From positions 1 to 64,000 of the forward strand of contig NZ_QGGB01000003.1 of the NCBI RefSeq assembly GCF_003150675.1: DNA of 64,000 nucleotides. Direction: 5' to 3'. The DNA is from Rhodohalobacter mucosus (lineage in GTDB: Bacteria > Bacteroidota > Rhodothermia > Balneolales > Balneolaceae). Positions 32,966-41,329 of this stretch are shown here, piece after piece. Both the position numbers and the translations under genes were made by a program. Numbering within the stretch: position 1 is the stretch's first letter; every line of letters begins with the position of its first letter. Under the pieces are notes generated by a model, which saw nothing but the letters and a program-made list of their open reading frames with translations, was not told the DNA's origin and did no database searches.

Positions 32966-33009
32966 TTTGAGAATCTTTGTTTTCGGGATTAATTGCTTTT
33001 ACCGGTAAT

Positions 33010-33225
33010 GAAACAATGCAGGTGTCAGTGGTTTGTTGCCGGTTGCCGGTTGTGGGTGGATTGTAGTCTATAGCCAATCGTACATGGTTAATTCCAGGTT
33101 TCATGTTATTGATGGCAGTTCCACCAACCAACAACCAACAATCGACAATCAACAATCAACTATCAACAACTGTCAATCAACAAACTATCAACCAACAACT
33201 ATCAACCACCATCTATCAAATACCG
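33010..33225. repeat. Heptamer tract (ATCAACA/ACCAACA/ACTATCA)
   Basis: GTTGCCGGTTGCCGGTTG at 33035-33052, then from ~33122 continuous 7-bp units ACCAACA, ACCAACA, ATCGACA, ATCAACA, ATCAACT, ATCAACA, and ACTATCA, ACCACCA, TCTATCA, running into the last codons of pdxJ. A strong C/A strand bias is evident. Confidence 0.8.
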
Positions 33226-33941
33226 CCCTTCATCAATCCCACATACTCTTTCACAGTCCGGTCCAAACCCCAAAACAGGGCTTTTGAGACCAGCGCGTGA
33301 CCAATGCTGATGTCGTGCAGGTGGGGGACGTTTTCAATGAGTTCAGGCAGATTGGCCAGGTTCAGTCCATGGCCTGCGTTGACCATCATCCCGTGTTTGT
33401 GAATCAATTTCGCTGCGTCATGCAGACGCCTGAGTTCGCTTTTTCCGGAAGCAGCATCCGGCGCGTTTGCGAATGTTCCTGTATGAAGCTCCACCGCATC
33501 GGCGCCCAGTTCGGCGGCCAGTTCAATATCCTCCTGGTTCGGGTCCAGAAAGAGGCTGATTTCAATACCGGTATCCCGGAATGCCGGAAACGCCCTGTTC
33601 TTAAAATCGTCGTATACATGCCTCATGTTTAACCCGCCCTCCGTTGTCAGCTCTTCTCTGCCTTCGGGCACAAGCGTACACAGATCGGGTTTCACTTCCC
33701 TGCAAATCCGGATCATCTCTTCTGAAGCGGCCATCTCAAAATCGAGGACACCCTTGACAGACTTTTTCAGCCTATGTACATCCTCATCGCGAATATGCCG
33801 GCGATCGCCGCGCAGGTGGAAAACAATACCGGCTGCCCCTGCATCTTCACAAACCCGCGCACCTTCAATGGGGTCCGGATAACCCTCGCCGCGTGCATTG
33901 CGCAGGGTTGCAATATGATCGATATTTACAAGTAATCTCAT
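33216..33941 (-). CDS. pdxJ: Pyridoxine 5'-phosphate synthase
   Basis: 241-residue TIM-barrel enzyme of the DXP-dependent vitamin B6 pathway; it condenses 3-amino-2-oxopropyl phosphate with deoxyxylulose phosphate. Hallmarks are LLVNIDHIATLRNARGE at the N-terminus, HLRGDRRHIRDEDV, FEMAASEEMI with the catalytic Glu, and VNAGHGLNLAN near the end. Length is typical (235-245). The last few codons overlap the flanking heptamer tract, so the extreme C-terminus (GLMKGGI) may have been shaped by it. Confidence 0.96.
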   Translation of the reverse strand: MRLLVNIDHIATLRNARGEGYPDPIEGARVCEDAGAAGIVFHLRGDRRHIRDEDVHRLKKSVKGVLDFEMAASEEMIRICREVKPDLCTLVPEGREELTTEGGLNMRHVYDDFKNRAFPAFRDTGIEISLFLDPNQEDIELAAELGADAVELHTGTFANAPDAASGKSELRRLHDAAKLIHKHGMMVNAGHGLNLANLPELIENVPHLHDISIGHALVSKALFWGLDRTVKEYVGLMKGGI

Positions 33942-33998
33942 GTTTTAGTAGATTGGTACCAACAAAGTCATCTAAGTGTCGAAAGATACAAACTCCAT

Positions 33999-34580
33999 TT
34001 GCAAATAGAGAATTCAGTGTTCGGATCCTATTTATACAGATTACATGCTGTTTTACTTTTGCTTGCACTCTTTTTTGCCTCATGCGGCACGGTTAAACGT
34101 GGCAGTATTCCGGGCAGTGCGGCATCAGCGGCACCCTCGCCGATAACTGTTGAAAGCTCTGAGGACAATCCCTCAGCACCTGCTGCTATTTCCGCTGCAG
34201 GACCAGGCATAAGCAGGGTGGTGCAACAGCTTCACAGTGCACACAATGAGTGGAAGGGTACGCCATACCTGCTGGGCGGGACGGGGATGAACGGTATTGA
34301 CTGTTCTGCATTTACACAGGTTGTATACAGTGAATTTTTCGGAACCAGCCTTCCCCGTAATACCCGCCGGCAGCTTAGTGAAGGCCAGGGGGTACGGAGG
34401 AACAATATACGGCCGGGCGATCTTATCTTTTTTCGAACGGGCAGGCGCACATTGCATGTAGGCATCGCCATGCAAAATGGCGACTTTCTGCACGCATCGG
34501 TCTCAGGCGGCGTGATGATCTCAAATCTATCGGAAAACTACTGGGCCGGAAGATTTCTGGGGGTGCGAAGAGTTTTGTAG
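33999..34580 (+). CDS. NlpC/P60 (C40) cell-wall peptidase lipoprotein
   Basis: 193-residue lipoprotein: signal peptide ending in ALFFASC (Cys29). The C-terminal ~115 residues are an NlpC/P60 papain-like domain with catalytic C102 in NGIDCSAFTQVVYSEFFG, His H153 in TLHVGIAMQNGDFLHAS, and the typical RPGDLIFFRTG loop. It is expected to cut gamma-D-Glu to diamino acid bonds in peptidoglycan stem peptides, from the outer-membrane inner leaflet or periplasm. A Ser/Ala/Pro-rich linker (~35-65) joins signal and domain. It starts 57 bp from the divergent pdxJ start. Confidence 0.9.
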   Translation: MQIENSVFGSYLYRLHAVLLLLALFFASCGTVKRGSIPGSAASAAPSPITVESSEDNPSAPAAISAAGPGISRVVQQLHSAHNEWKGTPYLLGGTGMNGIDCSAFTQVVYSEFFGTSLPRNTRRQLSEGQGVRRNNIRPGDLIFFRTGRRTLHVGIAMQNGDFLHASVSGGVMISNLSENYWAGRFLGVRRVL

Positions 34581-34609
34581 CGGCTGGGTCCTATTCTGTT
34601 CTGTTCGGA

Positions 34610-35020
34610 CTATTTTGTTTTGATAACAATAGCTCCTGATGAGCCGCGAAGTCCATAAAGCTGTGCCGACTCAATGGCACGCATCACCCGTATGCTTTGT
34701 ATGTCTTCAACATTAACCATGCTGTCAAGAGCATTGAAATCGCGCCCAATCGGTACATTGTTTACTACAAACAACACCCTCGTCTCCGCATTGAAAGAGT
34801 ACTGTCCCCGCAGATAGACATTCAGCTCGCCGCCACGGCTCTCGACATAAATACCCGGCAGCATGCGGATCTGTTTCAGTAGCGAAATGGATGGATCGAC
34901 GCTGCTGCTCTCAGAAGTTTCAGTTTGTGAGCTGTCTCCGCTATCTGTTGTCCGTTCGGTTGTCGCGCAAGCGGAAAGTAGTATAAACAGGGGAATGAGC
35001 AGATTAGATGCTGATTTCAT
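34610..35020 (-). CDS. Stand-alone TonB-receptor plug-domain lipoprotein
   Basis: 136 residues: lipoprotein signal with lipobox LLSAC (Cys18), a Ser/Thr/Asp-rich linker, then ~85 residues matching the plug of TonB-dependent receptors: LLKQIRMLPGIYVESRGGEL, VYLRGQYSF..., VLFVVNNVPIG, VNVEDIQSIRVMRAIESAQL and the terminal YGLRGSSGAIVIKTK. No beta-barrel follows; the gene ends exactly where a barrel would start. The length is complete for such mini-plug proteins, so it is not evidently a truncated receptor. A receptor partner or regulatory role is inferred; none is encoded nearby. Confidence 0.82.
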   Translation of the reverse strand: MKSASNLLIPLFILLSACATTERTTDSGDSSQTETSESSSVDPSISLLKQIRMLPGIYVESRGGELNVYLRGQYSFNAETRVLFVVNNVPIGRDFNALDSMVNVEDIQSIRVMRAIESAQLYGLRGSSGAIVIKTK

Positions 35021-35207
35021 CAGACCCGTGGTTGGTGAGTGGTAAATCTATACATGTAATATAGCAGAATTCTGAAGAGTTGCCATTTGATAAGTACAAC
35101 ACAACGGATCTTTAAAGAAAGTGAAGGGATTACTCTCTGAATCTATACCAGCAGGAAAGGTAATACTGGTAAATTATACGTCACTGCGCCCATCGCGTTT
35201 CATAGGT

Positions 35208-35345
35208 AAAAAAAAGCCCGCCGGCTTTCAAACCGGCGGGCAATCTCTCTTGTTCTCTGTCTGTGTGTTCTCAGTTCTCAATCAAACTAACGATGACACG
35301 GGGTAAGTGTGTCTGTGTGTGTTGTTCTTTGATCATAATACAAAG
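35208..35345 (-). ncRNA. Candidate small RNA A with intrinsic terminator
   Basis: Read on the minus strand: a 5' hairpin GACAC-ACTTACCCC-GTGTC (35295-35313), a linker, a 34-nt stretch beginning ACTGAGAACACACAG (35242-35275) and a terminator GCCCGCCGG/CCGGCGGGC followed by eight T (35208-35241). A sister copy lies at 36162-36296. The 5' end is approximate. No open frame is conserved between the copies. Between 35346 and 35496 only AT-rich probable promoter sequence is seen. Confidence 0.6.
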
Positions 35346-35496
35346 AAAACAGTATTCGGTTCACCGCATGGCCATGTGGTTTGTCAATAATGAAATTTAC
35401 AGATTTAAATAGCGCAAATATTGAATTAATAATTCTTTAAGATTGTTGTGATAGATGAATTGGAGAAATAAATAAATCAAAAACACAGATTCTGAT

Positions 35497-36075
35497 ATGT
35501 CTGCAGAAAAACTAAAAGATTACACAGCCGACTTACTGACGCTCGAGACACACTTGTATAATGCCGTAAATAAACAGCGTACCAGCGACCAGGCCGGCGA
35601 CGCGGATGCGATGGAGCTGCTTAATAGTATCGATCGTATTCTGAGGAGCCAGATTGACGCACTTGAAAACCAGATTGATCGATTGGGCGGCGGCCGAAAA
35701 TCGGATCTCAAAGAGCTGCTTGGTTCTTTCGCGGGTCTTGCAGCAGGATTGATTGACTCCGTGCGTAAAGATCCCGTATCAAAAATGCTCAGAGACGATT
35801 ATACGGCTCTCTCTATGCTGGCTACCGGTTATACTATGCTCCACACACACGCATTGGGCATGGATGATCAGGAACTGGCAGAACTTTCCGTTAACCATCT
35901 CGGTGAAATTACCCCTGTGATAACGGAACTGAGCAGGGTTATTCCAATGGTAGTAGCCCGTGAATCAACGGGTCTTGATAAATCAACCGCGGAAGAGATC
36001 GGGCGCAAAGCAATGGAAGAGACTCAGAAAATGTGGCGCGCCGGACAGATCGATAAAGAGCCGGTTGTGCTGTAA
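35497..36075 (+). CDS. Helical cytosolic protein, possibly ferritin-like (YciE/DUF892-like)
   Basis: 192 residues, almost wholly alpha-helical by composition, no signal peptide. The first ~150 residues could form a four-helix bundle: LKDYTADLLTLETHLYNAVN, MELLNSIDRILRSQIDALEN, LKELLGSFAGLAAGLIDSVR, DYTALSMLATGYTMLHTHAL. The E-T-H-L in helix 1 and a later H-T-H recall ferritin-like DUF892 stress proteins, but full metal-ligand spacing is not convincing. The C-terminal tail ends EEIGRKAMEETQKMWRAGQI. It lies between two small-RNA candidates on the other strand and has its own terminator. Function unknown. Confidence 0.6.
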   Translation: MSAEKLKDYTADLLTLETHLYNAVNKQRTSDQAGDADAMELLNSIDRILRSQIDALENQIDRLGGGRKSDLKELLGSFAGLAAGLIDSVRKDPVSKMLRDDYTALSMLATGYTMLHTHALGMDDQELAELSVNHLGEITPVITELSRVIPMVVARESTGLDKSTAEEIGRKAMEETQKMWRAGQIDKEPVVL

Positions 36076-36117
36076 AACAGTCCCGGCACTGTAAAGTGCT
36101 GACACCGGTTTACGCAG

Positions 36118-36148
36118 AAACCCTTCCTGATTCGGGAAGGGTTTTTTT
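36118..36148 (+). terminator. Rho-independent terminator of the helical protein gene
   Basis: AAACCCTTCC-TGATT-GGGAAGGGTTT stem-loop with a run of seven T, 43 bp after the stop codon at 36075. Confidence 0.85.
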
Positions 36149-36161
36149 ATGCAGAATAGAA

Positions 36162-36296
36162 AATAAAAAGCCCGCCGGCTCTCAAACCGGCGGGCAATCT
36201 CTCTTGTTCTCTGTCTGTGTGTTCTCAGTCTCAATAACCAATCGGCAGGGGGTAAGTCTGCCAGTGGGGTGTTGTGTTGATCTTGAATCAATTTAA
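36162..36296 (-). ncRNA. Candidate small RNA B with intrinsic terminator
   Basis: Read on the minus strand: hairpin GGCAG-ACTTACCCC-CTGCC (36244-36262), then a shorter linker, the same 34-nt stretch beginning ACTGAGAACACACAG (36196-36229), and terminator GCCCGCCGG/CCGGCGGGC with T-tract (36162-36195). The loop is identical to copy A, while two stem pairs change compensatorily. It begins just after the icd terminator on the same strand, so it is probably transcribed from its own promoter. Confidence 0.6.
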
Positions 36297-36339
36297 TCAG
36301 ATTCATAAACCTGCACACTACATACCCATGCGGGATTAC

Positions 36340-36380
36340 AAAAAAAAAGCCTTCCACCGATTTACCCGGTGAAAGGCTTT
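36340..36380 (-). terminator. Rho-independent terminator of icd
   Basis: On the minus strand, AAAGCCTTTCACCGG-GTAAAT-CGGTGGAAGGCTTT followed by nine T, 26 bp beyond the icd stop codon. Long, nearly perfect stem. Confidence 0.9.
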
Positions 36381-36405
36381 GTACATGGTTTCACTCTGCT
36401 GTGTA

Positions 36406-37653
36406 TCACATGTTGCTTACGATCTCTTCTCCGAATTCAGAGGTCTTGAGCAGGGTGGCACCCTCCATAAGTCGTTCGAAGTCGTAGGTGACCTTCTTGT
36501 TGCTGATGGCTGTTTCCAGACCTTTTTCGATAAGGTCGGCCGCTTCACCCCAGCCCAGATACCGCAGCATCATTACGGCAGAGAGGATCAGTGAACCCGG
36601 ATTCACTTTATCCTGCCCGGTGTACTTGGGAGCTGTACCGTGTGTAGCTTCAAACACCGCAATACCCGTGTCGTAATTGATGTTGGCACCCGGTGCGATC
36701 CCGATACCCCCTACACAGGCTGCCAGGGCGTCAGAGATATAGTCGCCGTTCAGATTCATGGTGGCGATCACGTCGTACTCGTCGGGACGTGTAAGAATTT
36801 GCTGCAGAAAAGCATCCGCAATCACGTCCTTGACTACGATGCCGTTTGGCAATTTACACCAGGGACCGCCGTCAATCTCTTCTGCGCCAAACTCCTCTTT
36901 GGCCAGCTCATAGCCCCAGTTCTTGAAGCTTCCCTCTGTAAATTTCATGATATTGCCCTTGTGAACCAGCGTCACGCTGTCGCGTTTCTGTTCTACAGCG
37001 TAATTGATAGCTGCGCGAACCAGGCGTTTTGTCCCCTCAATGGAGATCGGCTTGATACCCAGTGAAGATGTCTCAGGGAAGCGGATATTGGTGGTTCCCA
37101 TCTCGTTGATGAGAAAATCCCTTACCTTTCTGTTTTCATCTGTGCCGGTTTGATACTCGATACCGGCATAGATGTCTTCTGTATTTTCACGAAAGATTAC
37201 CATATCGGTCAGTTCAGGCTGCTTAACCGGGCTTGGTGTTCCCTTATAGTATTTCACAGGACGCACACATGCGAAGAGGTCCAGTTTTTGTCGGATTGCA
37301 ACATTCAGAGAACGAATGCCGCCGCCTACCGGCGTGGTTAGGGGGCCTTTAATTCCAACCAGGTACTCCTGAAAAGCCTTCAGCGTATCTTCAGGGAGCC
37401 AATCGTCATTTCCGTACACCTCAAGTGCCTTTTCTCCGGCATATACCTCAAACCAATTAATTTCCTTCTCCCCGCCATAGGCCTTTTTAACGGCACTGTT
37501 TACCACATGCTTCATTGCGGGCGTGATATCAATACCGATTCCGTCTCCTTCAATGAACGGAATAATAGGGTCGTTGCCTACCTTCAGGGTGCCGTCTTCA
37601 TTCTTCGTTACAACGGTTCCCTTTGAAGGTTTTTCTAACTTGTCATAGCTCAT
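36406..37653 (-). CDS. icd: NADP-dependent isocitrate dehydrogenase
   Basis: 415-residue TCA-cycle enzyme (isocitrate + NADP to 2-oxoglutarate + CO2), dimeric E. coli-type. The start region [17 protein letters not shown], the substrate-binding/phosphorylatable serine loop [20 protein letters not shown], the metal-site Asp region [20 protein letters not shown] and [17 protein letters not shown], and the NADP loop [19 protein letters not shown] are all intact. Length equals that of E. coli Icd. No icd kinase/phosphatase gene is visible nearby. Confidence 0.97.
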   Translation of the reverse strand: MSYDKLEKPSKGTVVTKNEDGTLKVGNDPIIPFIEGDGIGIDITPAMKHVVNSAVKKAYGGEKEINWFEVYAGEKALEVYGNDDWLPEDTLKAFQEYLVGIKGPLTTPVGGGIRSLNVAIRQKLDLFACVRPVKYYKGTPSPVKQPELTDMVIFRENTEDIYAGIEYQTGTDENRKVRDFLINEMGTTNIRFPETSSLGIKPISIEGTKRLVRAAINYAVEQKRDSVTLVHKGNIMKFTEGSFKNWGYELAKEEFGAEEIDGGPWCKLPNGIVVKDVIADAFLQQILTRPDEYDVIATMNLNGDYISDALAACVGGIGIAPGANINYDTGIAVFEATHGTAPKYTGQDKVNPGSLILSAVMMLRYLGWGEAADLIEKGLETAISNKKVTYDFERLMEGATLLKTSEFGEEIVSNM

Positions 37654-37714
37654 TCGTAGTCATGATTTTGGTTAACATTTTTTGCTTCTGAATAATAACG
37701 AAAAAAACGATCTC

Positions 37715-37955
37715 CATCGAGCATTACCCTCACTACTCACCCGATGAATGCCCTGCCCCGGAACCGGTCTAAGGTGGACCATTGAGGTTTGCACTGCGGG
37801 GATTGAACCAATACAGGCGCCTTGAACAGAAATCCGGGCACTGCGACTCACCCGATGACGTGAAGTCATGGGGTGAGGTGACCTTCATCGGATGACTTCC
37901 CGTCATCCGATGAATGCCCTTCCCCGGAACCGGTCAGAAGCGAACCATTGAGTTT
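37715..37955. repeat. REP block left of the RAYT gene
   Basis: Contains two 31-bp hairpins: R1 at 37847-37877 (CTCACCCGATGAC ... GTCATGGGGTGAG) and R2 at 37884-37914 (TTCATCGGATGAC ... GTCATCCGATGAA). They are embedded in flanking sequence (GAACCGGTCTAAGGTGGACC; TTTGCACTGCGGGGATTGAA) that also occurs right of the transposase gene in the same orientation. Confidence 0.85.
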
Positions 37956-38024
37956 TGAGTTGATTTTTTGAGCTATTCTCAATTTAATTAGGAAGGGTTA
38001 GTTTTAACAAAGAGAGAAAGCACG

Positions 38025-38741
38025 ATGAAATTTTATCCGGGAGAACTATATCACATCTTTAATCGGGGAAACATCCGACAGAAAGTTTTCTTTGAGAGCA
38101 GGAATTACATCTTTTTTCTTGAAAAGATGAAAACTCACCTGACTCCATATTGCCATATTCTGGCTTGGTGTTTAATGCCAAATCATTTTCATTGGCTGAT
38201 TAAAGTGAAAGATAATCATGAAATTGAACGGAATGATTTATCACATCTTGCTAAATCAGATGATCAAACGAATAATCTTCACAGCAAATGCAGTAATAAG
38301 CAACTTGCAACACATCACACATCTACTAAAGTAATTGCACAGGATGGATTTCAGTTGCTCGATGTCAGTCAATTGAATCAAAACATTGGCATTATGCTGA
38401 GATCCTACACCAGGGCAATTAACAATGCTCAAAAAAGCAAAGGTTCACTTTTTCAACAAGGCACGAAATCCAAAAATGTAAATCCGGGAATCGAATTCAG
38501 AGAGAATTATGCCCTTATCTGCTTTCTGTACATTTTGCAAAATCCTGTCAGGGCCAAGTTATCTGCAGATTTTTCAGGGTGGCCATATTCCGCATATCTT
38601 GATTATTCAGGGCAAAGAAATGGAACTCTCTGTAACAAAGAACTCGCAACTGAGTTGTTTAATCTTCCCACTGACTGGAATGAGTTCAAGGAGTTCGTCA
38701 GTCAATCTTTGCCTGAAAATTTTCAGGATCATATTTTTTGA
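38025..38741 (+). CDS. REP-associated tyrosine transposase (RAYT)
   Basis: 238-residue Y1-HUH protein of the RAYT branch. HUH motif H54-F-H56 in LMPNHFHWLIK, catalytic Tyr Y169 in ICFLYILQNPVRAKL, and the C-terminal SGWPYSAYLDY and LCNKELATELF stretches typical of RAYTs. It begins with the usual YHIFNRGNIRQKVFF. RAYTs are single-copy, domesticated relatives of IS200 transposases that mobilise REP sequences; hairpin REPs on both sides are the probable substrates. It is more AT-rich than flanking genes, which suggests acquisition. Confidence 0.9.
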   Translation: MKFYPGELYHIFNRGNIRQKVFFESRNYIFFLEKMKTHLTPYCHILAWCLMPNHFHWLIKVKDNHEIERNDLSHLAKSDDQTNNLHSKCSNKQLATHHTSTKVIAQDGFQLLDVSQLNQNIGIMLRSYTRAINNAQKSKGSLFQQGTKSKNVNPGIEFRENYALICFLYILQNPVRAKLSADFSGWPYSAYLDYSGQRNGTLCNKELATELFNLPTDWNEFKEFVSQSLPENFQDHIF

Positions 38742-38759
38742 GTAAGCGGTATTGATTCC

Positions 38760-38995
38760 TCAAAGTGACCTTGAAAACAAATCCAGGCACTGCGACTCAC
38801 CCGATGACGTGAAGTCATGGGGTGAGGGGATCTTCATCGGATGACTTCCCGTCATCCGATGAATGCCCTGTCCCGAAACCGGTCTAAGGTGGACCATTGA
38901 GGTTTGCACTGCGGGGATTGAACCAATACAGGCGCCTTGAACAGAAATCCAGGCACTGTGACTCACCCGATGACGTGAAGTCATGGGGTGAGGGA
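38760..38995. repeat. REP block right of the RAYT gene
   Basis: R1 at 38796-38826, R2 at 38833-38863 and a second R1 at 38962-38992, with the same connecting sequence as the left block (GGTCTAAGGTGGACC, TTTGCACTGCGGGGATTG, ACAGGCGCCTTGAACAG). All hairpins have perfect or near-perfect stems. Confidence 0.85.
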
Positions 38996-39077
38996 GATTC
39001 GTTTTTTCGCAGCCTATCCTGTATCTTCAAAACAATTCAGTCATCACATTCGTTAGGGTTTTAAAACGGAGTAATTT

Positions 39078-39293
39078 ATGATCAGACCGATGATGGGGCG
39101 TCGCCGGCAGCCCAAGAAATTTGACCCTCCGCTGAGGTATTACAATCCTGAAGAGGAGGAGAAACGCCGTAAGAGAATCAGAATCAAAACACGCAGTGCA
39201 AGCACCCGGAACCGGCAGAAAAGCCAGAATATGAGGATTGTTATGTACGCAGCCGGACTTGCAATGGTTATCTACATTATGTCAATTCTTTGA
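39078..39293 (+). CDS. Small tail-anchored basic membrane protein
   Basis: 71 residues: a strongly basic N-terminal part (MIRPMMGRRRQPKKFDPPL; EEEKRRKRIRIKTRS) and one C-terminal membrane helix (IVMYAAGLAMVIYIMSIL), giving a tail-anchored topology with a cytosolic head. The ATG at 39078 follows GGAGTAATTT, a fair ribosome-binding site. It lies about 100 bp upstream of mutL on the same strand. I do not recognise the family; a cytosolic head that binds nucleic acid or phospholipid is only a guess from charge. Confidence 0.6.
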   Translation: MIRPMMGRRRQPKKFDPPLRYYNPEEEEKRRKRIRIKTRSASTRNRQKSQNMRIVMYAAGLAMVIYIMSIL

Positions 39294-39391
39294 CTAAATT
39301 GGCGAACTTGAGGAACCTGTTTTTTTGCATAAGCAGTCCGGGTTCTTTTCAGCACACCTGAACTTTTTAATCCAGCAGTTACCAGAATACG

Positions 39392-41245
39392 TTGAAACAA
39401 ATCGGAGAATCGGGGCAGTCTATTATCCGCACTATGCCCCCGGAACTATCCAACAAAATAGCGGCAGGGGAAGTGATACAGCGTCCCGCATCCGTTGCCA
39501 AAGAGCTTCTCGATAATGCTGTGGACGCAGGCGCAGACCGGATCAGGTTGATCGTTCAACAGGCAGGGCGAACTCTTGTGCAGGTTATTGATAACGGCTG
39601 CGGTATGTCTGAAAGCGATGCGAGACTTTGTTTTGAGCGACATGCCACATCCAAGATCGAATCCATTGAGGACCTTTTCAGAATCAGAACCATGGGTTTC
39701 AGGGGTGAAGCTATGGCATCGATTGCTTCCATCTCACAGATTGAGATGAAAACCAAGCGCTATGAGGACGATGCGGGCACACTGATTGAAATATTCGGTG
39801 GAGAAGAAACCCGTTTTGAACCGGCGGCTACGGATAACGGCACCTCAATTGCTGTTCGCAACCTGTTCTACAATGTGCCCGCCCGCCGGCAGTTTTTAAA
39901 GACGGATGCAACGGAGCTGAAGCATATCATACGCACCTTTCAGAATATGGCCCTGGCCAATACGGGCATTGAGTTCGAGATGCATGCAGACGGTGACCAG
40001 CTCTACCAGCTGCCCCCGCAAACCCTTGAGCAGCGCGTTGCAGACCTGTTCGGCCGCCAATATCGCGCCAGCCTCATACCCTTTGAAGAGGAGACCAGCT
40101 ATGTCAGGATTCACGGGCTGCTGGCCGATCCGAAACTGGCCAAGAAAAGCCGCGGCGAGCAGTTTTTCTTCGTCAATGGCAGGCCATTTCAGCATCGCTA
40201 CCTGAGCTATGTTATTCTGAGTCTGTTCGATGCGTGGACCAAGCAGAATGAATATCCTTTTTATGCCATTTTCCTTGATATGGATCCCGGACAGGTGGAT
40301 GTGAATGTTCACCCCGCCAAGATGGAAGTTAAATTTGACGATGAACGGAGCATTATACAGCTTGCAAGGTCGGTGGTGAAGAAAGCGCTGAACGAATATT
40401 TTGTGGTTCCGGATCCTGGAAGGTCGGGAAGTTTTGAGAGTGATTTTGACCTTACTTTTGACTCGCTGGGCTCCGGCAATGTGCAAAACCGGCCTGAGGG
40501 GCGCGACAGGGGTGAGAGAGAACCGATGCAATTCCCGTCAAGAATAAACTACAGGCAGGGAAACCGGCCGGCCGACGGTGATGAGAGCGCAGAATATCTG
40601 TATGGGGAGCCAGCTTCACCGGATGCAGAGAGCACCGGGGATTACCAATCCGATAGTGAGAAACAGAGCGCCAAAACCGAAAGTGAAAAAGGATTCTGGC
40701 AGCTGCATAACCGCTACATTCTAACCCAAACACGGACGGGACTCTGCGTAATCGACCAGCATGCGGCGCACAAACGCATCATCTACGAGAAAACGCTGAG
40801 CTCTACCGAAGAATCGCTGCCCGGTACGCAGCAGCTCCTGTTTGCACAAACCGTTGAGCTTAGCGCGACGGATTTTGCACTTCTTGAAGAGCTCCTTCCC
40901 ATTATTCAGCGAATGGGCTTCAGTATTCAGCTTCTCAGCGGCAATACGGCAATAATCAATGGCGTACCCGCCGATATTGATATCGGTGATGAAAGGGCCG
41001 TTCTCCGGGATATGCTGCATCAGTACCGGGACCTTGACAATAAAGTGAAGCTGGAAGCGCGTGACAAGGTGGCCATTGCATTTGCCTCACGAACCGCCAT
41101 TCCGCGGGGCAAACGACTTGCCGCGCAGGAGATGGAAATGCTGATTGATCAGCTTTTTGCCTGCAGCGAGCCCTATATGGATCCGCTTCAAAAGCCGACC
41201 CTGGTGTATATGTCGATGGATGAACTGAAGAACCGGTTTCGGTAG
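39392..41245 (+). CDS. mutL: DNA mismatch repair protein MutL
   Basis: 617-residue MutL. The GHKL ATPase has all motifs: LSNKIAAGEVIQRPASVAKE with the catalytic Glu, VIDNGCGMSE, and RTMGFRGEAMASI. The transducer domain follows (DPGQVDVNVHPAKMEVKF), then a ~110-residue acidic, low-complexity linker and the C-terminal dimerisation domain. The endonuclease-type motif DQHA(X)2E(X)4E appears as DQHAAHKRIIYE, with Lys461 where the first Glu is expected, so nicking activity may be altered. The start is TTG at 39392; the conserved SIIRTMPPEL start argues against the internal ATG at 39434. Confidence 0.96.
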   Translation: MKQIGESGQSIIRTMPPELSNKIAAGEVIQRPASVAKELLDNAVDAGADRIRLIVQQAGRTLVQVIDNGCGMSESDARLCFERHATSKIESIEDLFRIRTMGFRGEAMASIASISQIEMKTKRYEDDAGTLIEIFGGEETRFEPAATDNGTSIAVRNLFYNVPARRQFLKTDATELKHIIRTFQNMALANTGIEFEMHADGDQLYQLPPQTLEQRVADLFGRQYRASLIPFEEETSYVRIHGLLADPKLAKKSRGEQFFFVNGRPFQHRYLSYVILSLFDAWTKQNEYPFYAIFLDMDPGQVDVNVHPAKMEVKFDDERSIIQLARSVVKKALNEYFVVPDPGRSGSFESDFDLTFDSLGSGNVQNRPEGRDRGEREPMQFPSRINYRQGNRPADGDESAEYLYGEPASPDAESTGDYQSDSEKQSAKTESEKGFWQLHNRYILTQTRTGLCVIDQHAAHKRIIYEKTLSSTEESLPGTQQLLFAQTVELSATDFALLEELLPIIQRMGFSIQLLSGNTAIINGVPADIDIGDERAVLRDMLHQYRDLDNKVKLEARDKVAIAFASRTAIPRGKRLAAQEMEMLIDQLFACSEPYMDPLQKPTLVYMSMDELKNRFR

Positions 41246-41329
41246 GCAATCAATCTCTGAGTGAAGTTTCACCCTTCGAAGGTGGGGCATCATAGAATGA
41301 TTCCCGAATCTTAGGCTGGTTCGTCCAGA

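Noticed and set aside
37672-37869. Short minus-strand frame resembling one at 38760-38984
   Set aside because: Similarity is due to the REP blocks flanking the RAYT gene.
39896-40531. 211-codon minus-strand frame inside mutL
   Set aside because: Antisense to the conserved ATPase/transducer part of MutL.
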